Shown here: positions 1 to 7,751 of the stretch, one piece after another
Layout of the letters: each line of letters begins with the position of its first letter
Position numbering within the stretch: position 1 is the stretch's first letter
Assembly (NCBI GenBank): GCA_015061915.1
Contig: SUVR01000014.1
Span: forward strand, 1-48,632
Direction: 5' to 3'
DNA: 48,632 nt
From: Lentisphaerota bacterium
GTDB lineage: Bacteria; Verrucomicrobiota; Lentisphaeria; Victivallales; UBA1829
Program-made: the position numbers and the translations under genes
The notes under the pieces: generated by a model
What the model was told of the DNA's origin: nothing
The model's database searches: none
What the model saw: only the letters and a program-made list of their open reading frames with translations

Positions 1-49
1 CCTGAAACATGATTTTTCGTGACTTTTTCAAGAAAAAATCACAGCCGAT

Positions 50-70
50 GCGTCAAAATTGGTTTGACGC
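50..70. other. 8-bp inverted repeat upstream of the SIR2 gene
   Basis: GCGTCAAA at 50-57 and TTTGACGC at 63-70 are perfect reverse complements around a 5-base loop. No T-run follows, so it is not a classical terminator. It could be an operator or an mRNA hairpin, or the tail structure of a gene lying before the window. The flanking sequence (1-90) is AT-rich and holds a second, weaker pair of GATTTTT / AAAAAATC arms. No gene was recognised in 1-90. Confidence 0.4.
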
Positions 71-144
71 TGAAAAAATCAACTTTTTAACAAGATGAGC
101 CAAAACGTTTTGAAATTGGCTCTATAGAAAACATAAAAAAACAA

Positions 145-3100
145 TTGGCTTTAGGACAAGCATCTCTTATGGTCGGAGCTGGCTTTTCTCTCAATGCTGA
201 TCGTAAAAATTCTGCAACACCATTACCTCCCGATTGGAATAAATTGTCTGATGCATTCATTCAGGAATTATATGGAACATTTCCAGAAGAATACCAAAAA
301 AGAATGCGTCAGTCAAAAAATGTATTACAATTGGCTCAGGAATATGATTCCACATTTTTGCGCAGCAAATTAAACATTTTGGTCCGAAGTTTGATTCGAG
401 ATACAGAATTGTTTCCAAATGAATTATATAAGAAAATGCTGAATTTGCAATGGCATGACGTTTTTACAACGAATTATGATACATTGTTAGAAAGAGCAGC
501 GTTGCAAATAGTTGACCGGAATTATACTACAATATACAATTGTAAAGATCTTGCTTTATCCGAATCACCAAGAATAATAAAGTTGCATGGCAGTTTGCAT
601 TCTGAATCAACTCATTTGATTATTTCAGAGGAAGATTATCGTACATATCCTTCGGAATATGCCCCATTTGTTAATACAGTCCAGCAGGCAATTATGGAAA
701 ACACACTATGTCTGATTGGATTTTCGGGAACAGATCCAAATTTCTTAAATTGGGCTGGTTGGGTTAGAGATCATCTGGAAAAATCAATGTCTCCGATTTA
801 TCTTATTGGTATTTTGGATATTTCGGATTCTGAATATCGAGTCATGACAGAAAAGAGGATTATTCCGGTTGATTTATCAAAAGTATATGATACAAAAGAT
901 CACAAAGATGTATTGTCAAAATTTTTTGATGATTTAGAATCGCCCACCCCGGAAAGTTGGTCTGTAAAATTCAATCCATTCCATATAAAAGATAAAAATT
1001 CTAGTGCTACAGATTTGATTAAAGTTACAAATATGTGGCAAGAAGAAAGAGAAAAATACCCCAAGTGGATAGTTGTTCCACATCAAAAGAGAAAAAATTT
1101 GGTTGCAAGCATTGAACTTTCTGACAATATTGCAGAAAGTTGCAAGAACTTGCCTGTTCTCCAAGATATTCAAACTATTTACGAATATAATTGGAGATTG
1201 GAACACGGATTGATGTGTATTTTGCCGCAAATGATTTCCAGTTATGAATATATTGTAAAAAAATATAATCCATATTCTCTGGAGGATAAATTTTTTGCAG
1301 AACAATCAAACACAAAACAGATCAGCTATACAGAGGACATCAAAACAAAGTGGCTTGATTTAATGTTTTCTATATTTCGCTGGAGCAGAGAAAATGATGA
1401 TGTTGGTAAACTGGAGCAATATCGTGATTTATTGAAAAAAATAGCTGATGAAAAAGATAATTCTATTCAGGATAGGTTACATTATGAGCTCGCACTGAAT
1501 GCTTTATTTAAACCGGATATCAAATCACTAGAAGAAGTCTTAAATTCCTGGAAAAAATATTTGTATCATCCTGAATGGAAGATTAAATTTGCTGCTTTGA
1601 GTGCAGAAATAGGAAACATAGATGATGCAGATAAAGAATTGCATTATGCACTGCAGGAGATACGTTCGGCAATCCCCAAAGGAAAAATCAAAGAAGATTT
1701 TTATTGGTTGAGTCTAGAAGGTATTGTTTTAATTAGTTTGCAAATGCTTGATCAAAATGCAAAATTAACTGATAAGCAAAGTGTTAATCCTCTTCAGGAA
1801 GAATACAGGCAAAGGCTTGCAACTCTCGCAAAAGATTATTGTAGTCCTTGTAATGAGTTGGATTTTTTTGATTTGCTGTTGCAATCAGAAAAATCGCTGT
1901 TTAATGGAGAGATCCGTAAGCGAAATTTTGATCATACCTCAACTTCTTTTGTTGCAAGTTCTGGCTGGAATAGAGATTTTTTAGATGGGTATCAATGCAT
2001 TAGATTTTTTGAAATAATCGGTCTCCCTCTATTTTGTGGAAACGTTAATTTGAAAAATAAAACTCTCGCTCTTGCGGCCAAAAAATTGACACAATTTATG
2101 CCTATAGTTTCACTTTCATTGATAAATCGTATCGGTAAATCAGATGATATAACAATGGAATATATCTTTGGTCAGCAACAATTATATTCAATGCCCATTA
2201 ATGATGCCAATGAGCTGGCTCAAGCATATGTTAAAGAGGCAATATACCTGTTGGGATCACATTCGGAACAATTGGCTTCTTTTGAAACTAATTTTTATTC
2301 AAGACTGTTCAAAAACCTAATAGAAACTGTTTCAAGGCTTGCTACAAAAGTTGATGCCGAGACGCTACAACATATTTTTGAATTTATGATAAAATGTTAT
2401 AATAGCGATATAGATCGTTTGTTTTTGAGCTTCGAGAATTTCAAAGAGTTAGTGCGGCATGTTTTTGAATCAATGACCTCTGATGCAATATACGCTAACT
2501 TGAAAACACTTTTGAATATAAAACTTCCATTGCCTCCAATGGCTCAACATTCTTGGATATCTCCATTTTCAAAAATTTCTTGGTCAGGTTACAAAATAAA
2601 TCCAAATGAATGTGATGAAGAACTGAATAGGCTAATAAATACTTGGTTGGATTACCTGCAAGTATCCAATGAAGCCTTTTTCAGAAGAGAGGCAATGTTA
2701 ACGCTACATTCTCTGGATGAATTAGGTGTCCTGGCAATGGAAACTCAAAATGAAATATCAAAGTTTTTGATGAGCAAGAAAAATAAATATAATTTGCCTG
2801 AATTATATAATTTTTATACTTGGTCTATTTTGAAAATAATGCGGAACTATGAAAAAATCGATGATGTAAAAAAATCGTTATTAGCTTATTATAAAAGTTG
2901 TGTTTTTGAATTTTACAATCTTTCCAACGGGCAGATATCATGGTCAATGTCAGATTATTCGTTTGAAGATAAATGTTATTCAATAGTAGCCAATTGTTCT
3001 GCACTGAAAGAAGCAAATGATTATTTCTTGGAGTTGTTGCCAGATGATGCTTGGCATATTTTTGTTAATATCCAAAAGTCTCTCATTAATTCCAAGAAAA

Positions 3101-3831
3101 TTTTGATGGAGAAAATTAATAGTTCTTCGCAATGGGATAACAGCATAAAAGCAAGTGTCATAAAAAAAATGAGAGCTTTGGATAGAGTTCTTGGAGAAGT
3201 AATAATACCTGCCTCAAAAAACAATCAAAGACGAAAGAAAGAGCTTCGCAACTTTCTATCAAATAACCAAGATCTGTATGCGTTTCCTGTAGCGCGAGTT
3301 GCTTTGATGATAAAAGAAAAAAAATTTGATTCAACTCTCAATAAAGAGTTTGTTACCGCAATCACGTCCCCAGATGCTAAGCTATTGAGCAATTACGAAC
3401 AAGCAATTTATAATGCGTATTATTATGCAAAAAGAGAAATAATACCAGCTGTTCCGAAAGGAGTCACAGATTTATTAGTGTATTCTATAGGACTAAAATC
3501 TGATGCTTCTTTTAAGAAATTATGTAAATTATTGGGAGCGATTTTTCCCTATTGTAATATAGGACAAAAAAACACCAAATATTTACTTGATTATTTGAAA
3601 GATCTCGCAGCTCAAACGTCATTCGAATCAGAAAAAATACGTTTCTCGATTGAAGAACGCTACGATTATAGGTTCGCTGTTGCATATTTGGCAGCATGTA
3701 TTCACAAGGATTTTGCTCAAAATGGTAGAGCCATTCCCAGCGAGTTACAAATATGGTTTGATATATGCCATTCTCCAAAAGAATTCCCTTCTGTCCGAAA
3801 TATTTGGAGTCAAGTTATGAACAGTAAATAA
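145..3831 (+). CDS. SIR2-domain protein, probable NADase antiphage effector
   Basis: The N-terminal ~270 residues form a SIR2-like domain (SIR2_2 type). Numbered from the TTG at 145, the visible motifs are GAGFS at 11-15, TTNYDT with Asn110, KLHGS with His148, and GFSGTDPN at 192-199. In defence SIR2 proteins the equivalent Asn/His pair cleaves NAD+, so abortive NAD+ depletion is the likely activity (inference). The remaining ~950 residues match no domain I recognise. They are rich in Leu, Lys, Glu and aromatics, without membrane segments, and are probably helical; in DSR-type proteins the long C-terminal part is the phage sensor. The protein is of similar or greater length than stand-alone DSR proteins (about 1000 aa). 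The gene is strikingly AT-rich compared with everything after 5138, suggesting transfer. The start is uncertain: no strong ribosome site precedes TTG 145, and coding-like sequence continues upstream in frame to 91 without a normal start codon. The stop is 16 bp before the Fic gene, so both probably form one transcript. Confidence 0.85.
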   Translation: MALGQASLMVGAGFSLNADRKNSATPLPPDWNKLSDAFIQELYGTFPEEYQKRMRQSKNVLQLAQEYDSTFLRSKLNILVRSLIRDTELFPNELYKKMLNLQWHDVFTTNYDTLLERAALQIVDRNYTTIYNCKDLALSESPRIIKLHGSLHSESTHLIISEEDYRTYPSEYAPFVNTVQQAIMENTLCLIGFSGTDPNFLNWAGWVRDHLEKSMSPIYLIGILDISDSEYRVMTEKRIIPVDLSKVYDTKDHKDVLSKFFDDLESPTPESWSVKFNPFHIKDKNSSATDLIKVTNMWQEEREKYPKWIVVPHQKRKNLVASIELSDNIAESCKNLPVLQDIQTIYEYNWRLEHGLMCILPQMISSYEYIVKKYNPYSLEDKFFAEQSNTKQISYTEDIKTKWLDLMFSIFRWSRENDDVGKLEQYRDLLKKIADEKDNSIQDRLHYELALNALFKPDIKSLEEVLNSWKKYLYHPEWKIKFAALSAEIGNIDDADKELHYALQEIRSAIPKGKIKEDFYWLSLEGIVLISLQMLDQNAKLTDKQSVNPLQEEYRQRLATLAKDYCSPCNELDFFDLLLQSEKSLFNGEIRKRNFDHTSTSFVASSGWNRDFLDGYQCIRFFEIIGLPLFCGNVNLKNKTLALAAKKLTQFMPIVSLSLINRIGKSDDITMEYIFGQQQLYSMPINDANELAQAYVKEAIYLLGSHSEQLASFETNFYSRLFKNLIETVSRLATKVDAETLQHIFEFMIKCYNSDIDRLFLSFENFKELVRHVFESMTSDAIYANLKTLLNIKLPLPPMAQHSWISPFSKISWSGYKINPNECDEELNRLINTWLDYLQVSNEAFFRREAMLTLHSLDELGVLAMETQNEISKFLMSKKNKYNLPELYNFYTWSILKIMRNYEKIDDVKKSLLAYYKSCVFEFYNLSNGQISWSMSDYSFEDKCYSIVANCSALKEANDYFLELLPDDAWHIFVNIQKSLINSKKILMEKINSSSQWDNSIKASVIKKMRALDRVLGEVIIPASKNNQRRKKELRNFLSNNQDLYAFPVARVALMIKEKKFDSTLNKEFVTAITSPDAKLLSNYEQAIYNAYYYAKREIIPAVPKGVTDLLVYSIGLKSDASFKKLCKLLGAIFPYCNIGQKNTKYLLDYLKDLAAQTSFESEKIRFSIEERYDYRFAVAYLAACIHKDFAQNGRAIPSELQIWFDICHSPKEFPSVRNIWSQVMNSK

Positions 3832-3847
3832 CAAAGAAATCTGTGCT

Positions 3848-4732
3848 ATGACCAAAATATCCATCAGATTTTTTAATGACCGGGAGGTCAGAGCGGCTTG
3901 GGATGAAGGCACTTCCCAATGGTTCTTTGCTGTCGTCGATATTGTCGCCGTGCTGAATGAGCAATCTGATTACACCAAGAACCGCAACTACTGGAAGTAC
4001 CTTAAAAACAAGTTAAAAAAGGAAAATCCTCAACTGGTTAGTGCCGCTAACCAGTTGAAATTGACTGCCCCTGACGGTAAAAAACGCCTGACTGACTGTT
4101 TCGATAGTGCCGGTGTCATTGAACTTGCAAAGAACTTCCCAAACACCAAAGCTGCCAAATTCCTTGACTGGTTCCTTTACAGCGAAAATACCATTGACGG
4201 GCAGAGCAAGAAAAAGGCTTATGCCCTCTTTGAAAGTGGTTTGCTCTCTACTCTTCAGCCTGGCACGATCAAGTGTCTGCAGCAAATCCACGCCTATATC
4301 TTCGGCGGACTCTATGACTTTGCCGGTCAGATCCGCACTAAAAACATCAGTAAGGGCGGCTTCTCTTTTGCCAATGCCCTTTATTTTAACACCATTCTGC
4401 CAAACATTGAGGATATGCCTCAATCCTCCTTTGATGAGATCATCAACAAATACGTTGAAATGAATGTGGCGCACCCCTTTATGGAGGGCAACGGCCGCAG
4501 TACCCGTATCTGGTTGGATCTGATGTTGAAATCGTCTTTATCCAAGTGTATTGATTGGAGTGCTGTCAACAAAAACGCTTACCTCGAAGCCATGCGTGAA
4601 AGCGTCATCAACAGTTCCAATCTGAAATCCCTGCTGAAACCTGCTCTGACCGATAAGATCAACGACCGCGAAATGTTCATGAAGGGCATCGACTACTCCT
4701 ACTATTACGAAGAGGACTCCACGGATGCTTAA
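3848..4732 (+). CDS. BRO-N domain / Fic-domain fusion protein (putative AMP-transferase)
   Basis: 294 aa. Residues 1-~112 resemble the BRO-N domain of phage antirepressor and DinD-like proteins (for example WFFAVVDIVAVL at 25-36). Residues ~120-294 are a Fic domain very like the compact Neisseria meningitidis type: GLYDFAGQIR (154-163), a substrate-flap region around ISKGGFSFAN (167-176), and the full catalytic motif HPFMEGNGRSTR (209-220). Fic proteins usually transfer AMP from ATP to a target hydroxyl. In this class (III) a C-terminal helix carries the inhibitory motif [ST]xxxE[GN]; here it reads SYYYEE (284-289), with Glu in place of the final Gly/Asn. All catalytic residues are intact, so it is probably active. 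The Shine-Dalgarno signal is weak, and the gene sits 16 bp after the SIR2 stop, consistent with co-expression. Base composition is intermediate between the SIR2 gene and the genes that follow. The joint role with SIR2 is inference; a toxin-like or regulatory role is possible. Confidence 0.85.
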   Translation: MTKISIRFFNDREVRAAWDEGTSQWFFAVVDIVAVLNEQSDYTKNRNYWKYLKNKLKKENPQLVSAANQLKLTAPDGKKRLTDCFDSAGVIELAKNFPNTKAAKFLDWFLYSENTIDGQSKKKAYALFESGLLSTLQPGTIKCLQQIHAYIFGGLYDFAGQIRTKNISKGGFSFANALYFNTILPNIEDMPQSSFDEIINKYVEMNVAHPFMEGNGRSTRIWLDLMLKSSLSKCIDWSAVNKNAYLEAMRESVINSSNLKSLLKPALTDKINDREMFMKGIDYSYYYEEDSTDA

Positions 4733-4920
4733 AACATTCTTTCTTCACTCAAAACCGTAATGTTATGTTTTTGAGTGTTGCATCAGGTGTCTTATCCTTC
4801 CAAAAAGTTCGATTTGGCAAATATTGGCAAATAAATCCATCAAATTGAGCATAAAGTATAGGCTTTGGAGGACAAGAGCATCCGGCTTCGGGTTGCTCCG
4901 CAACTCTATGCCGTGACAAG

Positions 4921-4990
<70 letters not shown>

Positions 4991-5050
4991 TTCAATCCGG
5001 CATAATTTCTGCCCGGATTTCCTCTTTCTGCAATCAAAAAAATCTCAGCT

Positions 5051-5081
5051 GTGATCCCGTTTCCGGGACCACGGCTTTTTT
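5051..5081 (+). terminator. Rho-independent terminator ahead of the small-protein operon
   Basis: A 9-bp stem with one A·C mismatch (5051-5059 with 5064-5072, loop TTTC) is followed by GGC and a run of six T (5076-5081). It lies 57 bp before ATG 5138 and reads toward that gene, so it either ends transcription arriving from the SIR2/Fic island or acts as an attenuator for the 5138 operon. Confidence 0.65.
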
Positions 5082-5137
5082 GTTGTCTGATTTTATTTTC
5101 ATTCATAACCAAAAACAAAAAAATCAAGGAGAAAAAA

Positions 5138-5539
5138 ATGTCTGAAGAAACAACCCCCAAAGAAGAAGCTCAGGCTTTCGTTGAAAAAGTCAAAGCTCTG
5201 CCCATGCGCATCAAAATCTACAGCATTCTCGGTGCGGTTCTGGTCGTGGCGGGGATCATTTGGGGAGGTCTGGAGTTGGCTCTTGCCGGCGAGCGCAGCG
5301 CATTTGAAGAAAAAGCTGATGCCCTCGTAGAAGAGAAAGTCAAGGAAATGATGAAAACGACTGATGCGGAGACCTACAAAATCGAAAAAAATATCAATGG
5401 CGGATACCGTGATACATTGGAGTACACGGTAACGTTTGATGAACGTAACCCTATCAGAATTTCCGCCGGTATTATGCCTACACATTTGTTGGATGTTTTC
5501 TCTGATTACACCCCCAGAGTCCAGATCTCCCGGTTTTAA
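5138..5539 (+). CDS. Small single-pass membrane protein, unknown function
   Basis: 133 aa. The start is ATG 5138, chosen because AAGGAG at 5126-5131 sits at good spacing; an open frame exists from 5051 but it would run through the terminator. A charged N-terminal segment (1-24) is followed by one membrane helix at about 26-48 and a coiled-coil-prone segment rich in Glu/Lys/Ala (50-72). The C-terminal ~60 residues are a small mixed domain. I do not recognise a family. It is the first gene of a same-strand run of small membrane proteins ending at the terminator at 7543-7587, so a shared envelope role is likely, though the 105-bp gap to the next gene leaves room for a separate promoter. Confidence 0.75.
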   Translation: MSEETTPKEEAQAFVEKVKALPMRIKIYSILGAVLVVAGIIWGGLELALAGERSAFEEKADALVEEKVKEMMKTTDAETYKIEKNINGGYRDTLEYTVTFDERNPIRISAGIMPTHLLDVFSDYTPRVQISRF

Positions 5540-5644
5540 TCCGTTATAAATCGATCGCCGGATCGCGGGAGAAATACAGAAAATGCTCAAAGATATGTCA
5601 TAAGGCTATCGGTTCAAACTCACCTAACCCCTGAAAACATATGT

Positions 5645-6115
5645 ATGATGATCATCAACAACAACAATAACAACAACCGCAATTCATCTGCAACCGTCCG
5701 GGCTGTCGTTCCGACTTCGGCTCCGGTATTGCCGAACGGAGAAAAAACGGAGAAAAAAGCAGGCTTTGATCCCTTTTCCGGTCCCCGTGATCATTCCCGG
5801 GCAACCATGATTCTGCTGGCAAGATACATGGGGTGGAGCGGTATGCACTACTTTCACTTCAAAAAACCGCTGCTGGGGGCATTGCATCTGATCTTTTCGA
5901 TCATTGGGATCATTGGGTGCGGATCGATCTGGTATATCCTCCTTTATGTGCGGGAACCGAAACTTTACTTGCAGATCGCAACGGGGTTGATCCCGGCGCT
6001 GCTGCTCTCCGCTCTTTCCGGCATCATCTGTTCGCTTTATTGGACAATGCAGACCGATTCCGAGTTTGAGAAAGCGTATCCGCCCCCGCAGGAACCGGAA
6101 GAAAAAAAGGAATAA
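5645..6115 (+). CDS. TM2-like membrane protein with N-terminal poly-Asn tract
   Basis: 156 aa from ATG 5645 (ATG 5648 is equally possible). The protein opens with MMII and seven Asn, then a Ser/Pro-rich linker (to ~50), then a hydrophobic region with three likely membrane helices (about 55-140) containing a degenerate TM2 core (GWSGMHYFHFKK). A Pro/Glu/Lys tail follows. It parallels the next protein (6161), in which a poly-Asn tract joins a zinc ribbon to a TM2 domain, but here the zinc ribbon is missing. No good ribosome site precedes the start, and another short frame overlaps the ATG. This fits a paralogue that lost its 5' part, or a true start that is hard to see. TM2 domains have no established biochemical activity in bacteria. 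Confidence 0.7.
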   Translation: MMIINNNNNNNRNSSATVRAVVPTSAPVLPNGEKTEKKAGFDPFSGPRDHSRATMILLARYMGWSGMHYFHFKKPLLGALHLIFSIIGIIGCGSIWYILLYVREPKLYLQIATGLIPALLLSALSGIICSLYWTMQTDSEFEKAYPPPQEPEEKKE

Positions 6116-6160
6116 AAACACTTTCAAACTAACATACCAAATCAGAAAGGTAATGAAAAA

Positions 6161-6619
6161 ATGTCGGAAGAAATCAAAGAAACAGAAATGAAAAAGTGTC
6201 CGTACTGCATGGAAAATGTGAATGCGGAAGCCAAAAAATGCAGATATTGCGGCGAGATCCTTGATCCCACCCTCCGCGAACTGGAAATGCTGAAAAAACA
6301 GCAGAACAACAACGGACCGACAATCGTCAATAACAACAATAACAATAACAATGACAATGCGCCTGCCGCTTTTGCCGCAACTCCGGTGCAGATCCCGACC
6401 GAACCCAAAAGCCGTCTGGTTTATGTCCTGCTCGCACTGTTCTTCGGCGGATTCGGCGTGCATAACTTTTATGCCGGAAGAACCGGTGCTGCCATCGGAC
6501 AGCTCCTGCTCTCTCTGTTCCTGTTCTGGCTCATTGTGCCGATCATCGTGGTCGGCATCTGGGTCCTTATTGAAATGATCGTTGTTACCAAAGACGGTAA
6601 CGGCGTCCCCTTTAATTGA
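6161..6619 (+). CDS. Zinc-ribbon / TM2-domain membrane protein
   Basis: 152 aa. Residues 13-30 form a short zinc ribbon (Cys13-x2-Cys16, Cys27-x2-Cys30). A helical segment and a poly-Asn linker (three Asn, then eight Asn at about 57-64) lead to a TM2 domain (about 85-145): basic SRLVYVLLALFFGG, then FGVHNFYAG, a second membrane helix, and a closing IEM...TKDGNG motif. The GxxxxHxFYxG signature is characteristic of TM2. A purine-rich site (GAAAGG near 6145) precedes ATG 6161. Gaps of 45 and 55 bp to its neighbours suggest co-transcription. The topology suggests a cytoplasmic metal-binding head tethered to the membrane; function unknown. Confidence 0.85.
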   Translation: MSEEIKETEMKKCPYCMENVNAEAKKCRYCGEILDPTLRELEMLKKQQNNNGPTIVNNNNNNNNDNAPAAFAATPVQIPTEPKSRLVYVLLALFFGGFGVHNFYAGRTGAAIGQLLLSLFLFWLIVPIIVVGIWVLIEMIVVTKDGNGVPFN

Positions 6620-6674
6620 TTCCCCTTCATTTATTTCACAAAACAAAACAACAAACAGAAAGGAAATGTGAAAA

Positions 6675-6887
6675 ATGAAATCTCAGAAGAAAAGAATCGT
6701 GTACCAGTTGCTGGCGCTGTTCCTCGGCTGCCTCGGAATTCACAACTTCTACGCCGGTTATGTCGGTAAGGGCGTTGCTCAGCTCATTATGTCCCTGACC
6801 GGTTTCCTTACCGGGATCGTTGCTCTCTGGGCACTCATTGAGATCTTCGCTGTCAAGAAAGATGCCAAAGGTCTGGAATTTTCCTGA
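6675..6887 (+). CDS. TM2-domain protein, minimal
   Basis: 70 aa consisting of little more than a TM2 domain: a basic start (MKSQKKR), first helix, GIHNFYAGYVGKG signature, second helix, and the terminal EIFAVKKDAKG motif that matches the end of the 6161 protein. It lacks the zinc ribbon and poly-Asn linker of its neighbour. AAAGGA lies upstream of ATG 6675. The next gene starts 14 bp after its stop, so the two are almost certainly co-transcribed. Confidence 0.88.
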   Translation: MKSQKKRIVYQLLALFLGCLGIHNFYAGYVGKGVAQLIMSLTGFLTGIVALWALIEIFAVKKDAKGLEFS

Positions 6888-6901
6888 TAAGGAGTCAGAA
6901 T

Positions 6902-7522
6902 ATGAGATTCGATTCCCTTCCCAGAATCATTGTTTCGGTTTTTGCAGTGATGCTCACGTTCCTTGCCCTGGCTTCCTGCGGGGTCAATGAAAAAAGCAGC
7001 AGAGCTGCGTGTGCGGGCAATGTGAAACAGATCTATATGGCTCTGAACACCTACAGAGACGCACAGGGCGGCTTCCCCTTTATCGCCGGTAAGAATACAA
7101 CGCAGGCCGGCGGAAAGAATCATGTGGAAAACCTGTTTCTTGTCCGCAAAACGGAAGCTGGAAACGCTGCGGCAATGTTTATCTGCCCGTCTGATCCCGG
7201 CGCAAAAGCAGGAACGGATACAGATGATGTGAACGATCTGAAAGAGTCTGATTTCACCACTGAAAACAACTCCTACGCCTACTTTATGGGCGCAGCTGAT
7301 GGCAGAAGAAAGATGGACGCCGGCATCATTTCCGACGGATTCCGTACCTCCAAAGGCGATGACATTTCTGATGTCACTGACGATGGTTGGGGACACGGCG
7401 GCGCCGGTAACTGGATCACCGTTGACGGGTCTCTCCAGCAGTCCGAGTCTGAAAACTGGCCGGATCTGGTTCAGGGAAATGACAATGCAAAGGGCGATTG
7501 GAAGAGCTTTATGCTTGACTGA
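6902..7522 (+). CDS. Pilin-like lipoprotein (DUF1559-like)
   Basis: 206 aa with AAGGAG before ATG 6902. A lipoprotein signal ends in LASC with Cys26 as lipidation site. The following CAGNVKQIYMALNTYRDAQ segment and the C-terminal GNWITVDGS motif resemble the pseudopilin-like proteins abundant in Planctomycetes and Lentisphaerota, which normally carry a type IV pilin N-terminus with an H-x9-DG-like C-terminal motif. Here a lipobox replaces the prepilin cleavage site, so it is probably anchored in the membrane rather than assembled. Last gene of the small-protein run; a strong terminator starts 20 bp after its stop. Confidence 0.75.
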   Translation: MRFDSLPRIIVSVFAVMLTFLALASCGVNEKSSRAACAGNVKQIYMALNTYRDAQGGFPFIAGKNTTQAGGKNHVENLFLVRKTEAGNAAAMFICPSDPGAKAGTDTDDVNDLKESDFTTENNSYAYFMGAADGRRKMDAGIISDGFRTSKGDDISDVTDDGWGHGGAGNWITVDGSLQQSESENWPDLVQGNDNAKGDWKSFMLD

Positions 7523-7542
7523 TTTTACCTGATTTGCAATGC

Positions 7543-7587
7543 AGAGCTGTTGCAGAACCTCAAAAGAGGCGCAGCAGCTCTTTTTTT
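7543..7587 (+). terminator. Rho-independent terminator of the small-protein operon
   Basis: An 11-bp stem with one G·T pair (7543-7553 with 7571-7581), containing an inner CCTC/GAGG hairpin, is followed by seven T (7581-7587). It closes transcription from the genes ending at 7522. Confidence 0.85.
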
Positions 7588-7685
7588 GTTTTGTTCCGGC
7601 AGTAAAAAAATTCTGCTGTATCCGCACCGGTTAGAAAATCGTACAATGTCCTGCCGCTTTCTGTAATTTTTCTGCGGTCATTTGT

Positions 7686-7713
7686 TTGAAAAATCATCTT
7701 TCCGGTGTATCTT
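7686..7713 (+). promoter_or_regulatory. Promoter of the ABC transporter operon
   Basis: TTGAAA at 7686-7691, 16-bp spacer, TATCTT at 7708-7713. The -35 box coincides with an in-frame TTG codon upstream of the transporter, which rules that codon out as the start and supports ATG 7752. Confidence 0.65.
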
Positions 7714-7751
7714 ATTCAACGGCAAACAAAATGAAAGGATGCAACAGTACG

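Noticed and set aside
5583-5603. Mini-frame MLKDMS before the TM2-like gene as a leader peptide
   Set aside because: Only six codons, no regulatory hairpin pair and no repeated regulatory codons.
7686-7751. Longer N-terminus of the ABC transporter from TTG 7686
   Set aside because: The TTG is the -35 box of a good promoter, and the signal peptide begins properly at ATG 7752.
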